DNA of 64,000 nt from Sorghum bicolor. Lineage: Eukaryota > Streptophyta > Magnoliopsida > Poales > Poaceae. Position numbers and translations under genes: made by a program. The stretch is taken from contig NC_012877.2 in the NCBI RefSeq assembly GCF_000003195.3, forward strand, positions 20,238,294 through 20,302,293, read 5' to 3'. Positions 10,018-19,486 of this stretch are shown here, piece after piece; positions within the stretch are counted from its first letter, which is position 1, and every line of letters starts with the position of its first letter. Under the pieces are notes generated by a model. That model made no database searches and had not been told where the DNA came from. It worked only from the letters and a program-made list of their open reading frames with translations.

Positions 10018-10487
10018 ATGTCGAACACCGATTTCGACTTGGAGAATGTGATCCCAGAAACAGAGGCCAATCTCAGGGATGAGCAGAAACAAGCTATGGC
10101 AAAAGCCATGGAGGAATACAAGTAGCAATGCTTGAAGTCCTTTAGTATCAACAGGAGCGGCGAGGTGATCCAAAAGGAAACATTGCCGGCACCTCGGCAG
10201 ATAACTTTTGAAGCCAATCCTAGTAAACTTCAAGACATGGTTGACAGTGCTATTAACCGTGCCTTGATCAATCAAGCTGGTGTGCTGTCTAACACGGTTT
10301 TCAATGTCGTGGCTAGAACTTTCAAAGAAGGACAAATACCACCAACTTATGTGGGTCCTGCCTATCATCAGCCAGGGTCATCATTGGTCACAGCTCCATC
10401 GGCTACTACAGCCGTTGCGGGTACAGAAGCTTCTTCTCCACCAAGCACATTAGGGATCACTAATGCGCAGTCTACACCAATGGTGAC
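10018..10487 (+). pseudogene. gag: Y gag N-terminal part, cut by X
   Basis: It starts at ATG 10018 (MSNTDFDLENVIPETEANL). After 35 codons there is an in-frame TAG (10123-10125), also present at the same place in X. The frame then continues open (CLKSFSINRSGEVIQKE, then LQDMVDSAINRALINQAGVL) to 10487, where X was inserted. Its continuation is at 22889, and the two parts align across the junction with the uninterrupted X gag. This N-terminal region is low in recognisable domains; the capsid proper lies downstream. Confidence 0.82.
10483..10487. repeat. Target-site duplication of X, left copy (GTGAC / ATGAC)
   Basis: GTGAC at 10483-10487 and ATGAC at 22889-22893 flank X. They differ at one position, presumably by later mutation. 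The Y gag sequence reads through once one copy is removed. Confidence 0.8.
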
Positions 10488-11198
10488 TGTTGGTGCAAAA
10501 GCTGATCTGCAAACACAAAGGGCTAATACCCGATTCAAACGTTAAGGAGTGCTAGCCGATTTGACAATACAATCGACAAAGGTGATAACTCGAACACTTT
10601 GGTCCTGACAACAGCGATGCGCCCAGATGTCACGGCCAAGAGGTGCTTACGTAGAACTTGAGAACACGTCGAGCTTGACTCGATGAATTCCTAAGAACTC
10701 ATCGTAAAAAGAAAAAGTATGACGAAGTCATCGAAAAGTAGATGCTAGAATATGAGTAAAAACTTGTGTTTAATTGATTGATAGATGTCTCATTACATTG
10801 CCCTAGGGTCTACATTTATACCCCATCCAAAGAGCTACAACCAGACACGACTAGGACTCAAATTCCGAAACAAAACGAATTCTAATAACTAAGGAAAACA
10901 TTAAACTATCCCTCGTAACCGATCGGAACACTATCATGAATCAATCGGCAACTTCCACGTTTTTCTTCAGAGTCATCGGCAGATTACCCGTCCACAGTCA
11001 TCGGCAAACTCTGGCATTGGTCATCGGCACAAATACATCACCACTTCTGGACTTGGTCATATCTGATTGTTTCCCATCGCCAGCCACATTTATCAGCAAC
11101 TTCCCTACAGACTGGTCACCACTGCACCATCTACTGATCTACATCTCATTAACTCCAGATGCGTATCAAAAGATACGTGTCCAAAAATGGTGTCAACA
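10488..11198 (-). repeat. X 3' LTR
   Basis: 711 bp, inverted: plus-strand edges TGTTGGTGC at 10488 and TGTCAACA ending at 11198. It pairs with 22161-22888. The polypurine tract lies directly to its right (its 5' side in sense). Confidence 0.9.
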
Positions 11199-11214
11199 CA
11201 TGCCCCCCAATTTT
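11199..11214 (-). other. X polypurine tract
   Basis: Minus strand AAAATTGGGGGGCATG immediately before the 3' LTR, identical in character to 42306-42321 in Y. This is the plus-strand DNA priming site. Confidence 0.8.
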
Positions 11215-11599
11215 GGAGTATAAAATCATCAATGCTCCGAAATTCTCTGCAGTAATAACGCCTTTCCTCAATTATTTCTCCCAATTTAGTAATCAGTCGC
11301 CAAATCTAAACAACCTCGGTCTGATTCTCCTGCAGATTCCTCGAATTTCTCAACCTCTTAATCAAATCTCTGCACTTTATGCGCTCATTGGCAATATTAC
11401 CGTTAGAGAAAACTGCCGATGGGCCGACCAGGCGATCTTGTACAGTGAAATATCTTCAAAATCATGACTGCTTGCTGTCAAATCACCTGCACAACCCCTT
11501 GATTACTGTGCGAACAGTTACCATATCTACCTGAACACCCTCGAATTTCACGGATGCGGCAAAAGAGATAAGTCAGATTTGCCCCTGCCCGTTTTGTCC

Positions 11600-11607
11600 T
11601 ATAAATA
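11600..11607 (+). promoter_or_regulatory. TATA box for the X antisense gene
   Basis: TATAAATA in GTCCTATAAATACTTCC, 158 bp upstream of the antisense ATG at 11758. The same sequence and spacing occur inverted in Y (41914-41921, ATG at 41763). The surrounding 11215-11757 is a non-coding antisense promoter and leader region. Confidence 0.7.
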
Positions 11608-11757
11608 CTTCCTTCTCCGGTACTCCTTCTCCATCTTATCATTCTACAGCCCAAAATCTACTTTCCTGGTGGCGGCATTACCCGAGAACTCCAAGAACTT
11701 CAGCAAGAACTTCCTTCACCAATCCTCCAAGCCTTCGATCTTCTTCCTCGCGAGGAA

Positions 11758-14700
11758 ATGGCCATCAACTTCGTCGTTCCTGAGGTCAGTTGATCATCCT
11801 TCTTCTTTTCGCACTTTTGTTGTACTCTTGTTCATCCGCGATTCCTTTTACTGAATACCCTCTTTTTTTTCTTTTAGTTCCTTCATCCTCAAAACTTTTA
11901 GGATTTGGCCGATAAGATTGTAATTCCTACCGATCAACCTCACTTCCAATGTCTCGGCCCATTAGGAAATCTAGATCCCACCGATCTAATAAACGCAAAG
12001 ACAAATAGAATTCCCTTCAGAGCTGAAAACTTTTCCTTAGATCTGTGGAAAGATGCCTTTCATTCCTGACCCAGTCCTACCAAGGGATGGAAAGACTGGT
12101 TCCAGAGAGTCAGCCATTCAAATGAAGTCCAGTGGGGTGAACGGAAATTAGACCAGCGCATCAGATTATCTCTTGCCGATATGGAGAGAAACGTGTCACT
12201 GCTGATAGTTGCCTCGTACTTTTTGTCAGACACGCTCAATGCTTTTGTATTCGGCCATGGTCCTACTTCACCCACTCTTGCCGATGTACTTATGCTCACC
12301 GGCTTAGACATATCCACTGCCAATAACAGTCACCTGTTTGATACCAAGCCCAGTTCTAAAGTAGAAACTCGCGCTATCGGCGGTTGGTCTGGATACATTC
12401 AGAAGTATCGAAAGACAGGATCTGTCGGGGAAAGGGAGCAGACAATTTTCTTGAACATGTGGTTGGATAAGTTTGTGTTCTGTGGCCGATCGGTAGGACC
12501 AACCTATGTCTATCTATCGGCAGTGGAAAGACTGGCCAATGGTGGCCGATTTCCTCTTGGCCGTTATTTGCTCGGCTCTGTTTAGCACCTCCTCCACCAG
12601 GTAGCTAAGAAACTCCTGCTAGGCCAATCCATCGGCAACTTAGGGGGACCCTGGTGGTTCATCAACATGTGGCTTAGTGTCCACATGCATTAGCGCCTTG
12701 GATTTGACCTCTTTGCACAGCGCTTCCCCAGAGATATAGCCGAAGACCATGAGTTGGATGAAGAAGAATCGGCAACTCATTCCCCTCTGAACTATGGTGA
12801 AGCTGCCATAGTCTTACCTGGCACTGGAGGCAATGAAGATCAGGTTAGCCGATTCTTTCAGACTCTTTATGAGGGTCTGGCCAGAGAGCAACGAGCATGG
12901 ATGCCTTATGAGGATCCAGACACCATATTTCCTCTGACTTTTCATCCCTTTGACAATGCTCTCAACAAGGACCATGATCTGATGATGGCAATTATCACTC
13001 CAAGAGCTATACCAGTGAACTTCTTTGGTAGTGGGAAAGCCTCCAATATGACTTATGAGTTTTATAACCCATCAGCACTAGCTCGCCAACTAGCCTTTGG
13101 ACAGCTGTCGATTGCGCTCTGCTACGCCGATGTGGTGAAACCAAGTGAAACCATAACCAGCAATCTCGAGTGGATCAGAATAGCTCAACTTCCACCAAAT
13201 GCCGATACAGATGTCGATCTATCGGCTTGGATCCCAGCTCTCTTCATTACCCAGGCATACAAGCAATGGTGGGAGGAGTGGAAGGAACAAATATTCTACA
13301 GATCAGCCCTCACATACCGCGGCATGATCGACCCCAAGTACAAAATTCCCGAGAACACTGTAAGTTTTCAACCGATGCTTCAATCTTCTTATATTACTTT
13401 TATTTTCATCGGTAACTTACTTCCTCTCTTTTTTTCATTAGGTCGATGATACACCACCAACAGTCAGTAGGAGCGGAAGGCCGATCGAACTCCTTCCATC
13501 GTGCCCGATCTCTCTGATCAGTAACAATGCGCCAAGCTTGGCAGCTTTGATGCACCGGGGTGTGCGTTTCAAGAAAATTACCACCAGGCGAGCGAAGACA
13601 TCCCCATCGGTAGCCGCTACTGCTCTGGCTCAGGCTTTCAAGGTAGATTCTTGACTCATTCAACTGATACCGATTACATTCCATACTTACACAATTCTTT
13701 CAGGACACATCGACTGCTATGGGAACATCATCGGTAAATTTTACTATTCCAACAAGAATTACATCAACTCCCTGTTACACTTGTACTTACGAAACCTTTG
13801 GTGTTGTATCAGCAATCTGGCAAATTAGTGAAGACCAGAAGTTCTAAGACAAGTGTCGATGCCCCCCAGGCCAGTCAAGCTAAGAGAAAGGGCCCCAAGA
13901 GTACTAAGTCACAAGCAAAGCGTCAGAAAACAACAATACCTCCTCCCCCTCCTCTAGGGTCACTGATTCATGTGGAATCGTCCCCTTCTTCGCCAGAAGC
14001 TCAGACACAACAAGTACCGTCTCCACCTCAGCCACAAGAAGAACCCCAGCCAGAAGAAGAACATCAGCCAGAAGAGACATCAGTCGATGTACATGAGCAG
14101 ATCGCCGATCCAGTAGGTTCAATCATAGCATCGGTGGTCTCCTCAATTCAGACAAGCATCACACCCCCTCAAGGTAAAGTATTATCTATGAAATTATTGC
14201 CGTTGGACCTATTTTTCCACTTTATAATTATCCTTGTTAATTTTTTCAGCTGACATCATCCCATCGGCAACTCCGGCCGATCAACCTGTAGTACCATCAG
14301 CCTCAACCAGCCAGAGGCGAGAGATAGCTCTGAAACAAGTAAGCTATTTGATTATCATTCTTTATTTTACTAATATTTCATCATCAAATAACCTATCTCC
14401 TTTTCTTTTTTAGGAACAAGATTCTCCCGACAGCGTGTTCTCCTTCGCCATCGAAATTTCCGAAGATGAAGGCGAGGAAGCAAGTTCTTCTCAAGCAATC
14501 GAGATTTCATCGGCAGAAATCAGAGCAAAGCTGGAAGATTTGCTGGCCTTGTTCCATCAGGATACAGCCCAACTGGTTGACGACTCCGATCCAGCCAAGG
14601 CTCTGTTCAAAGATCTCAGAGGCCAAATCCCTGGCGATGCCGAGGAGATTCTCTTCAAGGCTGCACATTTGGAGAGTCGACAGCTCCAGTACCAAAAGGC

Positions 14701-15109
14701 CACTCAGCGCCTTGCCGATAGAGCCGCTCATGCCCAGCTTTCAGAGGAGGTAATGAAGGTAAAGCACCTTGCCGATGAAAAACACAAGAGCATCGGCATT
14801 CTGAAATCCTCAGGAGATGTGCTGAAACAAAAGATTTCTGACCAATCGGCACAAAGGGAAGCCCTGTTGGCAGAACTCAAACAAGTAGAGGAAGCTCTAT
14901 CCCAAGCTCAACAGGAAGAAATTCAGCTGCCCGAGACGATCAAGACCCTCGAACAAGAGCGAAACGTCCAAGCTTGCAAGGCACTGCAGATGAAGAAGAA
15001 GCTGAAACCGGTGGAAGGCTCTGCCTATGAAGATATCAAGGAGATAGAAGAGGTCGATCAAATTCGTCTGCGCGCTATATCGGCCATCTAGGCCCTGCTG
15101 AATGTATGA
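11758..15109 (+). pseudogene. X antisense gene: seven-exon plant mobile domain (MAIN-like) protein
   Basis: I infer exons 11758-11784, 11902-13359, 13442-13642, 13704-13733, 13813-14173, 14250-14338 and 14414 to about 15109. All six introns (61-117 bp) are GT-AG and exon phases agree. The start MAINFVVPE is conserved in Y. Exon 2 carries a plant-mobile-domain-like region (PF10536 family), with LNAFVFGHG, VLMLTGLDIS, FLNMWLDKFVF and ITQAYKQWWEEWK. Later exons give a Pro/Glu-rich linker with a basic KRKGPKSTKSQAKRQK block, then a long coiled coil. Breaks are stops near 12068, 12583 and 12691, and a TAG at 15089 six codons before the end used in Y. Arabidopsis relatives act in transposon silencing and chromatin; what a retroelement copy does is unknown. 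Confidence 0.8.
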
Positions 15110-15266
15110 ATTCTTCATCGGCGGCATGTTTTGCTTTTTCTCTTAAAGACTCCTGAACATTTTGGTCTAGCCGATAGGACTGTTATCGGCATCTTTTAAA
15201 ACACTACATTCGGTCCCAGATACATTTTAATCCAACTGATAGGAGTGTTATCGGCTCTCAAACTTT

Positions 15267-16589
15267 TTATGCATCGACCCATATGCTCGGGTAATACTTT
15301 TTTAAATACTTTCCATTTAATGCTCTGGGAAATTTAACTCCTTCGAGAGTTTCCAAGATATAGGCATTACCAGGAGCAGACCGACTTATCCGATAAGGAC
15401 CTTCCCAATTGGGAGACCACTTGCCAAACTTTGAACTTTTGGTTCCAATCGGTAATATAAGTTTCCATACCAAATCTCCATCGACAAATTCCTTAGCATT
15501 TACCTTTTTATCATACCATCTGGCAACTCTGTTTTTATTCTCTTCTATACTTATCAAAGCCTTCAGCCGATGCCCTGCTAAATCATCTAACTCGTCTTTC
15601 GTCAAAGTAGCATAATCATCGGCAGCCAGCTGGTCTTGAAAAGATAGTCGCCTAGATCCGGTTTTAATTTCCCATGGTAGCACTGCATCGTGTCCATATA
15701 CAAGTTGATAAGGTGAAACTTTAGTCGAGCCATGACATGCCATCCGATATGACCATAAAGCCTCACTTAACAATGTATGCCACCTCCTAGGATTTTCTTC
15801 AATCTTCCGTTTGATGAGTTTAATAATCCTTTTGTTAGACGCCTCGGCCTGCCCATTAGCTTGAGCATAATAAGGAGAAGAATTCAACACTTTAATCCCC
15901 ATACCGATTGCGAATTCATCAAACTCTCCTGATGTAAACATAGTACCCTGATTGGTAGTAATTGTCTGAGCAATACCAAATCGGTAAATAATATGTTCTT
16001 TCACAAAATCAATCATATTGGCCGATGTAACTTTCTTCATAGGAATAGCTTCAACCCACTTAGTGAAATAATCAGTGGCAACTAAGATGAACTTATGCCC
16101 TTTGCTTGATGGTGGGTAAATGTGGCCGATTAGATCAATATCCCATCCCCGGAATGGCCAAGGTTTAATAATGGGATTCATGGCCGATGCGGGCGCCCTT
16201 TGAACATTACCAAATTTCTGACATCCTTGACATCCTTTGAAATATTTAAAACAATCATCAAGTATAGTCGGCCAATAATACCCATTTCTCCTGATCATCC
16301 ATTTCATCTTAAAAGCCGACTGATGTGCTCCACACACTCCTTCATGGATTTCTCCCATCAAACTTCTAGCTTCATCATCCCCTAAGCACTTGAGAAGAAC
16401 CCCATCGATTGTTCGATAATATAGCTCATCCTCAAGGAGCACATACTTGGTAGCTTGAAACCGGACACGCCTCTCAACCTTCATAGATGGATCCCCTAAA
16501 TAATCAATAATCTCCTTTCTCCAATCATCGGCACCGATTGACGATAACGTGTTCAGTATGGGTTGACATCCCGAGGCATGCTGAGCCAA
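15267..16589 (-). CDS. pol: X pol C-terminal part: integrase
   Basis: Open for 440 codons, in the same frame as the RT segment upstream, from which it is separated by one TGA (16632-16634; CGA in Y). It contains the zinc-binding HHCC motif (His82, His89, Cys120, Cys123 of this segment) and the core with Asp152 (DIDLIG), the second position, and Glu249 (GQAEASNK). The second catalytic residue is Asn213 (TTNQGT) where Y has Asp, so strand-transfer activity should be lost. The C-terminal part (WYDKKVNAKEF, then WEGPYRISRS) is the usual chromodomain-less tail. It ends at TAA 15267-15269. Confidence 0.9.
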   Translation of the reverse strand: MAQHASGCQPILNTLSSIGADDWRKEIIDYLGDPSMKVERRVRFQATKYVLLEDELYYRTIDGVLLKCLGDDEARSLMGEIHEGVCGAHQSAFKMKWMIRRNGYYWPTILDDCFKYFKGCQGCQKFGNVQRAPASAMNPIIKPWPFRGWDIDLIGHIYPPSSKGHKFILVATDYFTKWVEAIPMKKVTSANMIDFVKEHIIYRFGIAQTITTNQGTMFTSGEFDEFAIGMGIKVLNSSPYYAQANGQAEASNKRIIKLIKRKIEENPRRWHTLLSEALWSYRMACHGSTKVSPYQLVYGHDAVLPWEIKTGSRRLSFQDQLAADDYATLTKDELDDLAGHRLKALISIEENKNRVARWYDKKVNAKEFVDGDLVWKLILPIGTKSSKFGKWSPNWEGPYRISRSAPGNAYILETLEGVKFPRALNGKYLKKYYPSIWVDA

Positions 16590-16631
16590 CCGATTAGCTT
16601 CCTCATTATGTAACCGAGGAACATGCTCTAA

Positions 16632-18506
16632 TCAGAAATCCTTGAACTCCTTCAATAGTTGCATACTTTTTTCGTAATAAGTTATCAGGACTTCACTTCG
16701 GCATTTATAACTCCCAGCCAATTGATTTATAACCAGCATAGAATCCCCAAAGATCTCAACAGCATCAGCATGAACCTCTTTTAACAACTCCAACCCCTTG
16801 ATCAAAGCTTGATACTCGGCTTGATTATTCGTTGATGTAGCAACAATCGGCAAAGAGAACTCATATCTCCTTTCCTGAGGGGAAATTAACACAATGCCGA
16901 TTCCTGCCCCCCGGTCACACGTGGATACATCAAAGAAGAGCATCCAAGGCACAATTTCCAAAGTCTCCACTACACCGCGATGTTGAGTCACAAAATCGGC
17001 CATAATCTGCCCTTTAACTGCTTTAGCCGATTCGTAACGTAGATTGAATTCTGACAGCGCCAAAATCCACTTACCGATTCTTCTACTCATAATCGACATA
17101 GATAGCATATATCGGACCACATCATCTTCGCATATAACGGTGCATTCGGCCGATAGCAAATAGTGCCTCAACTTAATGCAAGAAAAATATAGGCATAAAC
17201 ATAATTTTTCAATGGTCGAATACCTGGACTCAGCATCAATCAATCTTCTACTTAAATAATAAATCACACACTCCTTCCCTTCAAATTCTTGAATTAAAGC
17301 CGAACCAATGACCATCCCATCGGTAGACAAACATAATCTGAAGGGCTTTCCTTGCTGAGGTGGAATCAAAACTAGAGGATTTGTCAAATAATTCTTGATT
17401 TCATCTAGGGCCAACTGTTGCTCTTCTCCCCATATAAATTCTTGATCGGCTTTTAATTTAAGTAAAGGACTAAAAGCACAAATTTTACCAGACAAATTGG
17501 AAATAAATCGCCTGATAAAATTTATTTTGCCGATCAGAGATTGGAGCTCAGTTTTATTGGTAGGAGCAACTATTTTGTTAATAGCATCAGTAGATCTTCT
17601 GCTAATTTCAATCCCCCTCTGATGCACCATGAAACCAAGAAACTGACCTGCCGACACACCAAATGCACATTTGTTAGGAATCATCTTTAAACCATGTTTC
17701 CTTGTGCATTCCAACACCTTTCGCAGATCGGCAAGATGCTTTGTGAAATCCCTAGACTTAACCACCACATCATCAATGTAAATTTCTACCAGCTTGCCAA
17801 TGAATTCATGAAAGATAAAATTCATGGCCCTTTGATAGGTAGCACCAGCATTTTTCAAGCCAAAGGTCATGACTATCCACTCAAACAATCCAACATGACC
17901 AGGACATCTAAATGCAGTCTTTGAAATATCTTCCTCGACCATGAATATCTGATTATATCCTACATTGCCATCCATAAAGCTAATAATTCGGTGTCCAGCT
18001 GCAGCATCAACTAGCAAATCAGCAACTAGCATTGGGTAACCATCCATCGGTGTAGCCTTGTTAAGATTTCTAAAATCAATGCAAACTCGAAGCTTCCCAT
18101 TTTTCTTGTAAACTGGAACAACATTGGAAATCCACTCGGCATACCGACACTGCCGAATAATTTTAGCTTCGATAAGTTTAGTTATTTCGGCCTTAATATT
18201 AGGAAGAATATTAGGATTACATCGGCGAGCTGGCTGCTGATGTGGCCGAAATCCAGATTTGATAGGCAACCGATGTTCAACAATAGATCGGTCTAAACCA
18301 GGCATCTCAGTATAATCCCAACTAAAGCAATCTTTATATTCCTTTAACAAATCGGTTAATTGTTGCTTACACTCAGAATTTAACTTAGCACTAATAAAAG
18401 TAGGTCTAGGCTTATCACCATTACCTCTGTCTACTTCTACTAAATCGTCAGCCGATGTAAACCCCTGGCCTAGTTTTCCATCATCGGCGAACCTATCTAT
18501 TAAAAC
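16632..18506 (-). CDS. pol: X pol: reverse transcriptase, RNase H and second RNase H
   Basis: The frame is open from about 18506; the first methionine is at 18350, from which I number. RT carries FMDG (Asp127) and YIDD (191-194). A gypsy RNase H follows (about 335-450). A second, archaeal-type RNase H spans about 470-560 with Asp474, Glu512 and Asp536; the Gly after Asp474 in Y is Val here. The dual RNase H arrangement is diagnostic of the Tat lineage. It ends at a TGA (16632) that interrupts what is otherwise one frame into integrase. Relative to protease this frame is shifted by two bases, as in Y. Confidence 0.9.
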   Translation of the reverse strand, partial: VLIDRFADDGKLGQGFTSADDLVEVDRGNGDKPRPTFISAKLNSECKQQLTDLLKEYKDCFSWDYTEMPGLDRSIVEHRLPIKSGFRPHQQPARRCNPNILPNIKAEITKLIEAKIIRQCRYAEWISNVVPVYKKNGKLRVCIDFRNLNKATPMDGYPMLVADLLVDAAAGHRIISFMDGNVGYNQIFMVEEDISKTAFRCPGHVGLFEWIVMTFGLKNAGATYQRAMNFIFHEFIGKLVEIYIDDVVVKSRDFTKHLADLRKVLECTRKHGLKMIPNKCAFGVSAGQFLGFMVHQRGIEISRRSTDAINKIVAPTNKTELQSLIGKINFIRRFISNLSGKICAFSPLLKLKADQEFIWGEEQQLALDEIKNYLTNPLVLIPPQQGKPFRLCLSTDGMVIGSALIQEFEGKECVIYYLSRRLIDAESRYSTIEKLCLCLYFSCIKLRHYLLSAECTVICEDDVVRYMLSMSIMSRRIGKWILALSEFNLRYESAKAVKGQIMADFVTQHRGVVETLEIVPWMLFFDVSTCDRGAGIGIVLISPQERRYEFSLPIVATSTNNQAEYQALIKGLELLKEVHADAVEIFGDSMLVINQLAGSYKCRSEVLITYYEKSMQLLKEFKDF

Positions 18507-18508
18507 TC

Positions 18509-19486
18509 CTAATCAGAACCGACTGCTTGGATCGGTGGAATTTCATAATCGGCAACTTTGAGAAAAACTTTCTCCCAAATCTCTCCTAAGATGCACCTAG
18601 TCCTCTCATAAGTGTCTGCCTCTGCCGATGCGATGACGTAAGAAGAATCTCCCGGGACAATCTCAATCTTCTCACCTACCCACTGAACCAAGCACTGATG
18701 CATTGTTGATGGGATGCAACAATTGGAATGGATGCAATCTCGCCCTAGCAGCAGATTGTAAGCACCTTTTCCACTGATAACGAAGAAAGTTGTCGGCAAG
18801 GATTTGCTGCCGAGGGTCAACTCAACACATATTGCTCCCTTAACCGGAGACACATTTCCTTCAAAATCCTTTAGCATCATATCGGTCTTGGTCAAATCCT
18901 GATCTCCTTTCTCAAATTTCTGATAGACTGCATATGGCATGATGTTAATAGCAGTTCCACCATCAACTAATATCTTGGTCATCGGCTGCCCATCAACCCT
19001 TCCTTTGACGAACAAGGCTTTAAGATGCTGCCTCTCATTGTCGGCAGGCTTTTCAAAGATAGCCGTCATTGGATCCAAAGCCAACTGTGCTATTTGGTCG
19101 GAAAAATCTAGCTCCTCATCATCACTGGACGGCGCAAGAAACTCCATCGGCAACATAAATACAATGTTAACGTCTGCCGATGGCCCTTTCCTTTTAGAGT
19201 CCGGCTGCTGATCCTCAGATTTGCCAGAATTCACCCCCTTGCTCAAATCTTCTCGCCTTTCGTGCTGCAACCTTCTTTTTTGTGTTCTAGTCAATCCCTC
19301 TAGACACCATGGAGGAAGTTGTGGCTGCCTTGCCGATGGGCGACGATTTTCCCTTGACTCCACTCGATAGGTATTAGCATCCCTGCAAAATATGAACTCA
19401 TCGGGAACCCAAGCATTTGCCATCTCTTCAAGCTCCTCTTGGTTCCTGGGAAAGTACCCAACACGGTCACCAAGTCTATCATGCAC
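18509..19486 (-). CDS. pro: X protease, C-terminal part of gag-pro
   Basis: In frame with gag (frames at 21127, 20155 and 19486 agree). The retropepsin core is ILVDGGTAINIMPYAVY (active-site DGG in place of DTG/DSG, usual for Tat elements as I recall), with the second half GAYNLLLGRDCIH. The upstream linker is Glu/Asp-rich (SSDDEELDFSDQ). It ends at TAG 18509-18511, where Y reads GAG and goes on for two more codons. The pol frame begins at the stop by a TAATG-like overlap; in X the ATG has become ATA. Confidence 0.85.
   Translation of the reverse strand: MHDRLGDRVGYFPRNQEELEEMANAWVPDEFIFCRDANTYRVESRENRRPSARQPQLPPWCLEGLTRTQKRRLQHERREDLSKGVNSGKSEDQQPDSKRKGPSADVNIVFMLPMEFLAPSSDDEELDFSDQIAQLALDPMTAIFEKPADNERQHLKALFVKGRVDGQPMTKILVDGGTAINIMPYAVYQKFEKGDQDLTKTDMMLKDFEGNVSPVKGAICVELTLGSKSLPTTFFVISGKGAYNLLLGRDCIHSNCCIPSTMHQCLVQWVGEKIEIVPGDSSYVIASAEADTYERTRCILGEIWEKVFLKVADYEIPPIQAVGSD

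Noticed and set aside
9954..10368. Minus-strand ORFs across the Y leader and gag start
   Set aside because: Antisense shadows of gag; the same shadows appear over X at 21764-22258.
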